Under the pieces are notes generated by a model. It was not told the DNA's origin. It saw only the letters and a list, made by a program, of their open reading frames with translations, and did not search any database. Shown one piece after another: positions 1 through 7,275 of a stretch of 22,720 bases of DNA. How positions within the stretch are numbered: position 1 is the stretch's first letter; every line of letters begins with the position of its first letter. This DNA comes from CBDUBS01 sp965365445. GTDB taxonomy: Bacteria; Bacteroidota; Rhodothermia; Rhodothermales; DASSAV01. Position numbers and translations under genes: made by a program. The DNA lies in contig CBDUBS010000046.1 of assembly GCA_965365445.1 (NCBI GenBank), forward strand, positions 1 through 22,720, written 5' to 3'.

Positions 1-417
1 CAGGCGGTTGAGGTAAGGGTTTATGCGGTACTGCCGCCGGAATACCAGGCCTGGATGCACGAGCAGCACTGGCCGCTTCCCCCTCGAATTACGAGCACGG
101 ACGTACAACGGTCCGAACGCTCGCCGGTCTTCTCCGATGCCATCCGGGTGCGCTACCCCGGCGCGGGCGCCCATTTTCAACTCGATCCCGTATTGCGCCC
201 GGAGTATCAACGCATTCGCCTGGATGCCGTAACCTCGGCTAAACTCGACCGGCTTACCTGGTGGGTCGATGGAAAGCCCCTGGCCGGAGGAAGAGAGCCG
301 GTCTACTGGAGTCTGGCGGAGGGGGTTCATTCCATAGAGGCCCGTGCCGTGGATGAGGCCGGCCGCACGCTACGCAGCCGCCCTTCCGTAATCAGGGTAT
401 CTGCCTATCGTAGATGA
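1..417 (+). CDS. pbpC: Penicillin-binding protein 1C, C-terminal fragment
   Basis: This reading frame is open from the first base and ends at TGA 415-417, so only about 138 C-terminal residues are visible and the gene starts outside the window. It reads through an LPPEYQAW segment like the one linking the transpeptidase domain of PBP1C to its C-terminal extension. It then has a beta-rich segment (FSDAIRVRYPGAGAHFQLDP, then LTWWVDGKPL and EGVHSIEARAVDEAGRTLRS) that matches my knowledge of the BiPBP_C domain. PBP1C proteins are membrane-anchored bifunctional glycosyltransferase/transpeptidases of peptidoglycan synthesis. The catalytic domains are not in the window, so the enzyme class is inferred from this tail alone. 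A generic Ig-like C-terminal domain of another envelope protein is a less likely alternative. Confidence 0.75.
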   Translation, partial: QAVEVRVYAVLPPEYQAWMHEQHWPLPPRITSTDVQRSERSPVFSDAIRVRYPGAGAHFQLDPVLRPEYQRIRLDAVTSAKLDRLTWWVDGKPLAGGREPVYWSLAEGVHSIEARAVDEAGRTLRSRPSVIRVSAYRR

Positions 418-518
418 TGTTTCGGCCTCATTATTCGGACGGACAGGCGAATTCCGTTTGTTTCGAGGAGACGATGTATTTTCTTGAGCCGTCCCGAAAA
501 CCAAGCTCACAAACCGGA

Positions 519-944
519 ATGAACCCACAACTTCTGGCACTACTGACCGCTATCGCCTGGGGCGTCGGCGGGTATTTCGAAAAAAAGGGCCTGCACCTGG
601 GCGGGCTTTCCCCGCAGATCGGCATCACCATCCGAACGGCCGTTGCACTCGTCATCCTGAGTGCCATAAGCTTTCCTCACTGGAAATCCGTAACGACAGC
701 CGGTCCGAAGGCGCTGATCTATATGGTGATCGGCGGCGGCGTTGTCGCCGGATCGGTAGGTATGCTTTGCTTCTATGCGGCGATCAAAGGGGCGCCGCTT
801 TCTCGCGTCATGCCGATTGCGTTCACTTCGCCTCTGTTTGGCGCCCTGATGGGCGTGCTTCTCGGGGGCGAAACCCTGACCTTGAAAACGGTTCTGGGTA
901 TGCTCATGACCGTAGGGGGCATCATTTTGCTCACCCTGGGATGA
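519..944 (+). CDS. Half-size EamA/DMT-family membrane transporter
   Basis: The protein has 141 residues from ATG 519 and is almost entirely hydrophobic, with about five membrane segments (residues about 3-20, 33-52, 64-84, 97-113 and 120-140). Its start (LLALLTAIAWGVGGYFEKKG) and its end (GALMGVLLGGETLTLKTVLG, then GGIILLTLG) are typical of one EamA repeat of the drug/metabolite transporter superfamily. Full DMT carriers have two such repeats in about 300 residues, so this one should work as a dimer. The substrate cannot be told from sequence. I chose ATG 519 because the family pattern begins right there. ATG 474, with GAGGAG four bases upstream, would add 15 polar residues and remains possible. 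The gene sits between the PBP1C tail and the S9 peptidase without clear functional linkage. Confidence 0.75.
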   Translation: MNPQLLALLTAIAWGVGGYFEKKGLHLGGLSPQIGITIRTAVALVILSAISFPHWKSVTTAGPKALIYMVIGGGVVAGSVGMLCFYAAIKGAPLSRVMPIAFTSPLFGALMGVLLGGETLTLKTVLGMLMTVGGIILLTLG

Positions 945-1030
945 ACGATTCGTCGGCAGTTCGGATCTTTTTTCCACCCTGTGTTGTGTTTCGTAAAACT
1001 ACGTTCTACGTCTACATGTTACCCGATGCT

Positions 1031-3097
1031 ATGACCACACGCTCGACCGTACATTCCTCCCTCTTCAAGGCGCTGTTCCTTACGCTATGGCTGGCTGCCG
1101 GGCCGCACGTTGCCGCGGGGCAATCCGGCAATGTGCTTACCCCCCTGCTCGTCTCGCAGATCCACGCTGTAGGTTCGGTTTCGGTAGCGCCGGATGGGCG
1201 CTTTATTGCCTTCACGCGGGTCGTCCCACGCGATCCGCTGAAGGAAAACGGCCCCGCCTGGGTGGAACTGCACGTGATCGACGTGCAGACCCGAGAGCAG
1301 CGGCCTTACGTAACCGGCTCGGTCAACGTCAGCCGCATCGATTGGACTCCGGACGGGTCCGGCATCTCCTTCCTGTCCCGGCGGCCCGGCGACGAGCGCA
1401 CGTCGCTGTACGTCATTCCGGTAGGCGGCGGCGAAGCGAAGCGTGTGCTTTCCTTCGATGCGTCGATATCTTCCTACGACTGGTGCCCTTCGGGGAAAAG
1501 TGTATTGTTTCTGGCAGAGGAAGCCGCGCCCAGGAATGCCGAAGCGTTGCCTTACGAGCCTGAGGTGTACGAGGAAGGGCTGCGCAACACGCACGTCTGG
1601 ATTGCCGAACCGGGCGGGGAGGAGAAGCCGAAGAAGCTACCTCTGGATGGTTCCGTGACGCAAGCCGTATGGCATCCCTCGAAAAACCAGATCGCCGTCA
1701 CTCTGGCTCCGACTTCGCTCATCGATGACTTCTACATGTACCAGCGGGTACGGGTCGTCGACGCCGCAACCGGCCGGGTGCTGAGCGCCGTCGAAAACTC
1801 GGGCAAGCTGGGTCGAATCGAGTGGAGCCCGGATGGTTCTCATATCGCTATGCTCTCCGGCGCAGACATCAACGACCCGTCCGACGGACGCCTGCTCGTC
1901 GCGCCGGCTTCCGGGGGCAAGCCGGTGGAGCTATCTCCCGGGCTCGAGGGCGACTTCATGGATTTCGCCTGGGTCGATGAAGAGAAGATCGCGTTCATCG
2001 GAGCGCGGGGCGTCCAGACGGTGTATGGGCATATCGGGCGGGATGGTGAATCCATGGAAACCGTCATCACTGAGGATGGCCCTGTGCTCACGTCGTTTTC
2101 CGTAACCGGCGGGGGGGACCTTGTCGCTTTTACGGCCGAAACCCCGGAGCATCCCTCGGAGGTATATCTTCTGGGTAAGGGCAGGCGTGCTCCGGAACGC
2201 CTGACCGTCAGCAACGGGTGGCTTTCGGACATCCGGCTGGCTCCTCAGGAAGCCGTCACATTCAAGGCGAGGGATGGACTCGAACTGGAGGGGGTGCTCA
2301 TTCGACCCCTCGATGCGGTGGCGGGCCGACGCTACCCGCTCATCCTGGTCGTTCATGGAGGTCCGGAGGCGCACGATACCAACGGCTGGCTGACTAACTA
2401 CGCCGACCTCGGCCAGGTGGCCGCCGCCAGAGGCTTTGCCGTATTCTATCCGAATTACCGGGGCAGCACCGGAAGAGGGGTAACGTTTTCCAAGCTGAGT
2501 CAGGGAGACCCCGCCGGGAAAGAATTCGATGATCTGGTGGATGCCGTCGATCATCTCATCGGCATCGGCCTTGTGGACCGGAGCAAGGTTGGCGTCACCG
2601 GCGGTTCCTATGGGGGTTACGCCACCGCCTGGCTCTCGACGCGTTATACCGATCGGTTTGCCGCAGGGGTCATGTTTGTCGGCATCAGCAACAAAATATC
2701 GAAGGTGGGCACTACCGATATCCCGGATGAGGAATACCTGGTGCACGCCCGAAAGAGGCCCTGGGAAAACTGGACGTTTTTCCTGGAGCGCAGCCCGATC
2801 TATTATGCCGCACAGAGCCGAACGCCGCTGCTCATCCTGCATGGTAAGGAAGACCCCCGGGTAAATGTAGGCCAGTCGCACGAACTGTATCGCCACTTGA
2901 AACTGCACGGCAACGCTCCCGTACGACTCGTGCTGTATCCGGGCGAAGGGCACGGCAACCGGAATTCCACGGCCCGGCTGGATTACATGGTGCGCTCGCT
3001 GGAATGGTTCGAACACTACCTGCAAGGAGCTGGGGACTCGGCCCCGGCCGCCAGGATCGACCGGGAAGACGTGCGGAGTTCGGGGGTTCGTCCCTGA
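1031..3097 (+). CDS. Secreted S9-family serine peptidase (acylaminoacyl-peptidase/DPP type)
   Basis: The protein has 688 residues from ATG 1031. An N-terminal signal peptide (hydrophobic stretch LFKALFLTLWLAAG, cleavage near residues 27-31) predicts export. The first 400 residues hold repeated PD40/WD40-like propeller units, seen as VSVAPDGRFIAFTR, IDWTPDGSGISFLS, YDWCPSGKSVLFLA and IEWSPDGSHIAML. The C-terminal alpha/beta-hydrolase domain has the HGGP oxyanion motif (His442), the nucleophile motif GGSYGGY (Ser526), the acid in HGKEDPRV (Asp608) and the histidine in GEGHGN (His641). The catalytic triad is therefore complete. In this family the propeller limits access to short peptides, so a role in periplasmic peptide breakdown is likely. 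The exact specificity (acylaminoacyl versus dipeptidyl peptidase) is not resolved. ATG 1016 is an alternative start. Neither start has a clear Shine-Dalgarno site. Confidence 0.92.
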   Translation: MTTRSTVHSSLFKALFLTLWLAAGPHVAAGQSGNVLTPLLVSQIHAVGSVSVAPDGRFIAFTRVVPRDPLKENGPAWVELHVIDVQTREQRPYVTGSVNVSRIDWTPDGSGISFLSRRPGDERTSLYVIPVGGGEAKRVLSFDASISSYDWCPSGKSVLFLAEEAAPRNAEALPYEPEVYEEGLRNTHVWIAEPGGEEKPKKLPLDGSVTQAVWHPSKNQIAVTLAPTSLIDDFYMYQRVRVVDAATGRVLSAVENSGKLGRIEWSPDGSHIAMLSGADINDPSDGRLLVAPASGGKPVELSPGLEGDFMDFAWVDEEKIAFIGARGVQTVYGHIGRDGESMETVITEDGPVLTSFSVTGGGDLVAFTAETPEHPSEVYLLGKGRRAPERLTVSNGWLSDIRLAPQEAVTFKARDGLELEGVLIRPLDAVAGRRYPLILVVHGGPEAHDTNGWLTNYADLGQVAAARGFAVFYPNYRGSTGRGVTFSKLSQGDPAGKEFDDLVDAVDHLIGIGLVDRSKVGVTGGSYGGYATAWLSTRYTDRFAAGVMFVGISNKISKVGTTDIPDEEYLVHARKRPWENWTFFLERSPIYYAAQSRTPLLILHGKEDPRVNVGQSHELYRHLKLHGNAPVRLVLYPGEGHGNRNSTARLDYMVRSLEWFEHYLQGAGDSAPAARIDREDVRSSGVRP

Positions 3098-3239
3098 CCG
3101 ACAACAGGGTGGACGCTCGCAGTCGGTAAACCGAACCTCGTCTCGTTCGTATCTTCCGGAAGCGTCGCTTTCAGAGAGTCCATCCCGGACACGGTTGTTT
3201 CAGTCACCGCCTGGAACGCGAACAGATCCTGAACCCGCT

Positions 3240-3884
3240 ATGCCGGATCAACCCGTTGCAGGAAATATCCCACTGACCCGAATGCTGGGGACCTTCTGGA
3301 CTCCGGCCAACGGGCTCAGTATGCTTCGCCTGTTACTGGTTATCCCGATAGGCTATCTCATCCTGGTCGATGGGTCAAGAGTAGTCCTGTTCGGGCTGAT
3401 TACCCTGGGCGTCGTCACGGACTTTTTCGACGGACGAGTTGCCCGGTGGTCGCATACGGTATCCGAATGGGGTAAAGTTCTGGATCCACTGGCCGATAAA
3501 GTGGCCGCCGGAGGAATCATCGCGGCACTGGTGGTGAAAAAGCAGATCCCCCTGTGGTTTCTGGGGCTCATCCTCGTTCGGGATGTGCTCGTAGTCGTCG
3601 GAGGAATCATCCTGGTACGACGTACGGCCCGGATCCTTATGAGCATCTGGCTGGGAAAGGTAGCCGTTACGGCGCTTTCAATCACGGTGTTGGCCGCATT
3701 GCTCCAGGCCGACCCCGAGGTCATGGAATTTTGTGTCTGGACGACGGCTATCCTTTACGTTGTTTCGTTTATACTGTACGCGGTCCGGTTCTACCGTATT
3801 CTGCTCGCACACCCTGGGCCGGCAGAAATACCCGGCCCCGACCTGGCTTCGGTGGGCCCGGGCGATACGGAAGGAAACGGCTGA
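3240..3884 (+). CDS. CDP-alcohol phosphatidyltransferase family protein (PgsA-like)
   Basis: The protein has 214 residues from ATG 3240 and several membrane segments. It carries the family signature D-x2-D-G-x2-A-R-x8-G-x3-D-x3-D in the stretch DFFDGRVARWSHTVSEWGKV followed by LDPLADK, which places the metal- and CDP-binding aspartates. An N-terminal TPANGLSMLRLLLVIP segment is also typical. Enzymes of this family join a CDP-linked lipid to an alcohol. Phosphatidylglycerophosphate synthase is the most common member of this size, so a role in anionic phospholipid synthesis at the inner membrane is likely, though the acceptor alcohol is not shown by the sequence. The C-terminal 25 residues are a Pro/Gly-rich tail. 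ftsY begins about 100 bp downstream on the same strand. Confidence 0.87.
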   Translation: MPDQPVAGNIPLTRMLGTFWTPANGLSMLRLLLVIPIGYLILVDGSRVVLFGLITLGVVTDFFDGRVARWSHTVSEWGKVLDPLADKVAAGGIIAALVVKKQIPLWFLGLILVRDVLVVVGGIILVRRTARILMSIWLGKVAVTALSITVLAALLQADPEVMEFCVWTTAILYVVSFILYAVRFYRILLAHPGPAEIPGPDLASVGPGDTEGNG

Positions 3885-3981
3885 CTCTTTGTGCGAGGCA
3901 TTGCGCCCTTTGAGGCAGCTTTAGCGATGTGGGAAATAACAGAACGCCGGAGACGAAACCTCATCTGGAATACGAGTCATT

Positions 3982-4932
3982 ATGGGATTTTTCGATCGGT
4001 TCAAAAAGCAGGACCAGGAGCGGTTAGACGAAGGGCTGGAAAAAACCCGCTCCAGTATGTTCGGTAAGCTCGACAGGCTGGTTCGGGGAAAGGATACGAT
4101 AGATGATGAAGTGCTCGATCACCTCGAAGAAGTCCTCGTTACGAGCGATGTGGGGGTTAAAACCACGCTCGATGTAATTACGGCCGTGCAGGAGCGGGTT
4201 CAGCGCGACCGGTATGTGTCCGTGCGGGAGTTGAACGGCATGATCCGGGCCGAGATCGCCGACCTGCTGTTGCGGTCATCGCCGGAGCGCCCCGCCGATT
4301 TCGACGCCGCTCTGCCGGTTCGGCCTTACGTCATCATGGTTGTCGGCGTCAACGGGGTTGGTAAAACGACTACCATCGGCAAAATGGCTTTCCGGTACCG
4401 GGAGGCCGGACGCTCGGTGCTTCTCGGCGCCGCCGATACGTTTCGTGCGGCGGCTACGGAGCAGTTGGACATCTGGGCGACCCGCGCCGGCGTCCCCATC
4501 GTAAAGCAAGGACACGGCGCCGATCCGGCCGCTGTGGCATTCGACACGCTGGCATCGGCCCGGGCGCAAAACGCCGAAGTGGTCATCGTGGATACGGCCG
4601 GCCGTCTGCACACGAAAGGCGGCCTGATGGATGAGCTATCCAAAGTGAAGCGGGTAATGGACCGGCAAATTTCCGAGGCGCCGCATGAGGTGCTTCTCGT
4701 TCTCGATGCGTCTACAGGGCAGAATGCCATCCGGCAGGCGGAGGAGTTCACGAAAAGCGTGGAAGTGACGGGCCTTGTGTTGACGAAACTGGACGGCACA
4801 GCCAAGGGGGGCATTGTAATTGGTATTTCAAATGAGTTCAAGATTCCCGTAAAATATATCGGTGTGGGTGAACGCATCGAGGACTTGCAGGTCTTCGACC
4901 GGCAGCGATTTGTAGAAGCCATGTTTCATTGA
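3982..4932 (+). CDS. ftsY: Signal recognition particle receptor FtsY
   Basis: The protein has 316 residues. It opens with MGFFDRFKK, the usual short amphipathic start of FtsY proteins that lack a long acidic A domain. Residues about 20-100 form the helical N domain. The G domain has the P-loop GVNGVGKTTT (Lys128), the DTFRAAATEQL insertion-box motif, DTAGR, TKLDG and a closing GVGERIEDL. These SRP-GTPase motifs are all intact, and the absence of a methionine-rich M domain rules out Ffh. FtsY docks SRP-ribosome complexes at the membrane for co-translational insertion. Length fits the short-form family. No strong Shine-Dalgarno site precedes the start. Confidence 0.97.
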   Translation: MGFFDRFKKQDQERLDEGLEKTRSSMFGKLDRLVRGKDTIDDEVLDHLEEVLVTSDVGVKTTLDVITAVQERVQRDRYVSVRELNGMIRAEIADLLLRSSPERPADFDAALPVRPYVIMVVGVNGVGKTTTIGKMAFRYREAGRSVLLGAADTFRAAATEQLDIWATRAGVPIVKQGHGADPAAVAFDTLASARAQNAEVVIVDTAGRLHTKGGLMDELSKVKRVMDRQISEAPHEVLLVLDASTGQNAIRQAEEFTKSVEVTGLVLTKLDGTAKGGIVIGISNEFKIPVKYIGVGERIEDLQVFDRQRFVEAMFH

Positions 4933-4936
4933 CGGA

Positions 4937-4975
4937 CGTTATGGGTAACATGCCGCCGGTCAGCCGCCCATAACG
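4937..4975 (+). terminator. Inverted repeat just after ftsY, possible transcript end
   Basis: A perfect 9-bp inverted repeat (CGTTATGGG at 4937-4945 and CCCATAACG at 4967-4975) begins four bases after the ftsY stop, with a 21-nt loop. There is no T-run behind it, so it is not a classical intrinsic terminator. It could stabilise the 3' end or work with the second hairpin at 5001-5022. Confidence 0.35.
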
Positions 4976-5000
4976 ACCATTCGAGCGGTGAAATGGACAG

Positions 5001-5022
5001 GCTGCCGAGGATAATCGGCAGC
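5001..5022 (+). terminator. Short perfect hairpin in the ftsY 3' region
   Basis: GCTGCCGA (5001-5008) and TCGGCAGC (5015-5022) form a perfect 8-bp stem with the 6-nt loop GGATAA. It lies about 70 bp past ftsY and before the next candidate promoter. The following bases are AAACGAATCG and not a T-run, so termination is an inference from position and stem strength. Confidence 0.4.
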
Positions 5023-5052
5023 AAACGAATCGAAGTACGATTTTCGTTCTGT

Positions 5053-5080
5053 TTGTACGACATGAGGAGTTAGTGATAAT
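5053..5080 (+). promoter_or_regulatory. Candidate sigma70-like promoter for the GWxTD gene
   Basis: TTGTAC at 5053-5058 and GATAAT at 5075-5080 are separated by 16 bp. The -10 box matches the consensus at five of six bases, the -35 box at three of six. This would start a transcript about 70 bp ahead of ATG 5157. Promoters in this phylum can deviate from the E. coli pattern, so support is weak. Confidence 0.3.
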
Positions 5081-5156
5081 CGATACCGCATTGACCGGAC
5101 TCAGCCGTCGATAGATCCGCTTTGCGGTAATGGGAGTAAGATGCCGAGGTAGTCGT

Positions 5157-6491
5157 ATGGCAATGATAAACCGGATTCGTTGCGTCGGTGTACTGGTGTG
5201 TCTGGCATGCGCTGCGTTTCTGTTGCCGATGGAAGGGCAGGCGCAGTCTGCTACGTTGGAGGCGGTAGCGGTAAGCGTCCGCGGAGAGACCGGATCCTCT
5301 ACAACGCGCATCGATATCTACTCGCAGATCCCCCGATCCTCATTGCGGTTCATCAGCACCGGCTCCGGTTTTGCCGCCCGATATGATTTAGCCGTCAACA
5401 TTTACCGTCTCGATGAGCGCAATCGCAAACGAGGACTCGTTCAGACGGCGGTGTGGGAGCAGACCGTATCTGCTGAAACCTATGCAGCTACCCAATCCGA
5501 CCGGACCTTCGACCGATCCGCTCGTTCCGTCGAACTGGCTCCCGGCCGGTATCGTTTCGAGATCAGAATGGAGGACCGCAACTCGGGAGAGGCGCAAACC
5601 CGAGAACTTGCGGTGAACGTGCGCGATCTGTCGCAACCCGTCGCTGTCAGCGATCTCATCTTGCTGGAAAAGTACGATCCGGTTCGCGGGACCATTACCC
5701 CGGATGTGGCCGGAAAGCTGACTACCGATTCGCGCAGCCTGAGTCTGTTTTACGAGGTGTATGCCCGGCAGGCGCACCGGATTCGGGTGACGAGGGAATT
5801 GGTTCGGATAGCCGGTGACACGCGGCCTGGAGGCATCAGAGCCATATTCGGACTTGGCGGCCGCAACGACGAGGGGGAGATTACGTACTCGAAAATCGAG
5901 CCGGCGCCGCTCAAGGCAGGTCGCAACCCCTCCATCGTGGAGATTCCTCTCTCCGGCCTGGAAGCCGGAAAATACCTCGTTCGCGTGCGGGCCGAGGACG
6001 AAGCCGGGCGGTTGCTCGACGTAGTGGATAAGCCTTTCAGCGTCGAGTGGAGCGGTCTGGATCAGCACATTCGAGACCTCGATCAGGCCGTAGACCAGTT
6101 GGCTTACATCGCCAAGGGCAAGGACCTGAAATATATCCGTGCGGGTAAAACCGAATCCGAACGGATCGCCCGTTTCAAGGCGTTCTGGGAAAAACGAGAC
6201 CCGACACCGGGTACACCGCGTAATGAGCGAATGGAGGAATATTATTTCCGCATCGCTTACGCTAATAATCGGTTTCCCGGCCTCCTGGCCGGGTGGAAAA
6301 CCGACCGGGGGCACGTAGCCATCCTGTTCGGTGAACCTGACCGGATCGAGCGGCATACATCGGAGGCGAATCCGTTCGAGGTATGGTTCTACGAGCGGAT
6401 CGGCCGACGATTCATCTTTGTTGATCGAACGGGTCGGGGCGATTACGTGCTGAAAGAACCCGTGTGGGACGACAGGACTACCATTCGTTGA
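5157..6491 (+). CDS. Secreted GWxTD domain-containing protein
   Basis: The protein has 444 residues from ATG 5157, which is preceded by GAGG seven bases upstream. Residues 1-31 form a signal peptide (hydrophobic core VGVLVCLACAAFLL, cleavage near EGQAQ). The middle is beta-rich, with repeated short segments such as LAPGRYRFEIRMEDR and LEAGKYLVRVRAEDEAGR that look like Ig-like or fibronectin-like sandwiches. The C-terminal region has the family hallmark GWKTD at residues 379-383, followed by RGHVAILFGEPDRIERH and EVWFYERIGRRFIFVDR. GWxTD domains occur in exported proteins of Bacteroidota, Acidobacteria and relatives; their molecular role is not established to my knowledge. No catalytic motif is visible. 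It appears to be a single-gene unit bounded by hairpins. Confidence 0.88.
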   Translation: MAMINRIRCVGVLVCLACAAFLLPMEGQAQSATLEAVAVSVRGETGSSTTRIDIYSQIPRSSLRFISTGSGFAARYDLAVNIYRLDERNRKRGLVQTAVWEQTVSAETYAATQSDRTFDRSARSVELAPGRYRFEIRMEDRNSGEAQTRELAVNVRDLSQPVAVSDLILLEKYDPVRGTITPDVAGKLTTDSRSLSLFYEVYARQAHRIRVTRELVRIAGDTRPGGIRAIFGLGGRNDEGEITYSKIEPAPLKAGRNPSIVEIPLSGLEAGKYLVRVRAEDEAGRLLDVVDKPFSVEWSGLDQHIRDLDQAVDQLAYIAKGKDLKYIRAGKTESERIARFKAFWEKRDPTPGTPRNERMEEYYFRIAYANNRFPGLLAGWKTDRGHVAILFGEPDRIERHTSEANPFEVWFYERIGRRFIFVDRTGRGDYVLKEPVWDDRTTIR

Positions 6492-6589
6492 TTGGCGTCC
6501 CTTCGCCCAGCGGGATTTAACGAACCCGTCGAACGGATCGACCATATCGTCGAACAGCTTCCCTCGGGCCTCTCATCCGCTACTGAAAC

Positions 6590-6622
6590 CGGCCTGAAAG
6601 CACCGTTTCGGGGCTTTGGCCG
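6590..6622 (+). terminator. Bulged hairpin downstream of the GWxTD gene
   Basis: CGGCC-TG-AAAGC (6590-6601) pairs with GCTTT-GGCCG (6613-6622), with an extra CCG/CGG pairing inside the loop. It lies about 100 bp past the GWxTD stop in the 204-bp gap before the next gene. A short pyrimidine run (TTCCTTTT) follows about 10 bases later, so a factor-independent terminator is plausible but not certain. I see nothing else in this gap. Confidence 0.35.
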
Positions 6623-6695
6623 ATCTGGCATTCCTTTTGAAGAACACTGGCTAAAGGCCTTTTCCAGTCACGTGTTCATTATCAAAAGGAAAGCC

Positions 6696-7196
6696 ATGAA
6701 AACCTATCTTCGTCTCTTTACATTCCTCATCGCCCTGTTTGCCGTTACGACGGCGGCCTACGCGCAGAATACCCCGGCCGACCCACCGATCCAGCATGGA
6801 CCCGGTTTCGTGGATAACGACGGCGACGGCTACAACGACAGAGCCCCCGATGCCGACGGCGACGGTATACCCAATGGTCTCGATGACGACTACGTCGGGC
6901 CGCGTAATGGTAGGGTTTCGCGTGGGTTCGTCGACAAGGACGGCGACGGCATCAACGACAATGCACCGGCGTGGGGATCCCGAGGTGCGCGTCAGCGCGG
7001 CGGCAACTTCGTCGATAAGGACGGCGACGGATATAACGACAACAAGGGTATGCGTCAGGGCGCCGGCCGAGGACGCGGTATAAAAGGAAATGGACAGGCG
7101 GGCGCCGGTCGCATGGGTAAGGGCGGAATGCAGGGCGCTTGCAACGGGGGCGGCCCCGCCGGCGGTCGGGGCCAGGGAAACGGCCGCAATCGATAG
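6696..7196 (+). CDS. Small secreted protein with DxDGDG calcium-binding-like repeats and basic Gly-rich tail
   Basis: The protein has 166 residues from ATG 6696, preceded by an AAAAGGA ribosome binding site at about five bases. A signal peptide ends near AYAQ (residues 21-24). Three copies of F-V-D-x-D-G-D-G-x-N-D lie at residues 38-48, 78-88 and 105-115, and a related DADGDGIPNG at 52-61. These resemble the Asp-rich calcium loops of EF-hand, dockerin and thrombospondin type 3 repeats. From about residue 117 the composition switches to a strongly basic, Gly-rich tail (RGRGIKGNGQAGAGRMGKGG) with one Cys at 149. Calcium binding outside the cytoplasm is inferred from the loops; the function is unknown. 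It is likely linked to the next gene, which is also small and exported. Confidence 0.85.
   Translation: MKTYLRLFTFLIALFAVTTAAYAQNTPADPPIQHGPGFVDNDGDGYNDRAPDADGDGIPNGLDDDYVGPRNGRVSRGFVDKDGDGINDNAPAWGSRGARQRGGNFVDKDGDGYNDNKGMRQGAGRGRGIKGNGQAGAGRMGKGGMQGACNGGGPAGGRGQGNGRNR
6807..7040 (+). repeat. Three in-frame 33-bp FVDxDGDGxND repeat units
   Basis: Copies at 6807-6839, 6927-6959 and 7008-7040 encode the same 11-residue motif with only small changes (N or K at position 4, Y or I at position 9). The shared core GACGGCGACGG shows that similarity is kept at DNA level too. The spacing between copies is uneven (120 and 81 bp), so these are diverged internal duplications within one gene. Confidence 0.8.
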
Positions 7197-7220
7197 TGCA
7201 CGGCCATCGATCTGAAATGG

Positions 7221-7250
7221 AGCAGGGGGGCCTGAACAGGCTCCCCTGCT
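7221..7250 (+). terminator. Strong 14-bp hairpin between the two small secreted-protein genes
   Basis: Bases 7221-7234 pair with 7237-7250 over 14 positions, with 13 Watson-Crick pairs and one G-U pair (7229 with 7242), leaving AA at the tip. It starts 24 bases after the stop at 7196. It is the strongest stem in the window. TCCGGCTC follows and not a T-run, so it may act as a terminator, attenuator or mRNA-stability element between the two genes. Confidence 0.55.
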
Positions 7251-7275
7251 TCCGGCTCTACCCGAGGCTACCGAC

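Noticed and set aside
1931..3025. A 364-codon open frame on the - strand opposite the S9 peptidase
   Set aside because: The + strand frame has a full catalytic triad; the antisense product has no domain or signal.
3885..3981. Possible tRNA or small RNA between the phosphatidyltransferase gene and ftsY
   Set aside because: No cloverleaf, T-loop sequence or clear stem could be drawn in these 97 bases.
5388..6545. A 385-codon open frame on the - strand opposite the GWxTD gene
   Set aside because: No recognisable family, and the + strand frame carries a signal peptide and the GWxTD hallmark.
6807..7040. Repeats as a possible CRISPR or tandem repeat array
   Set aside because: The copies are in frame within a gene, unevenly spaced, and encode a known kind of calcium-loop motif.
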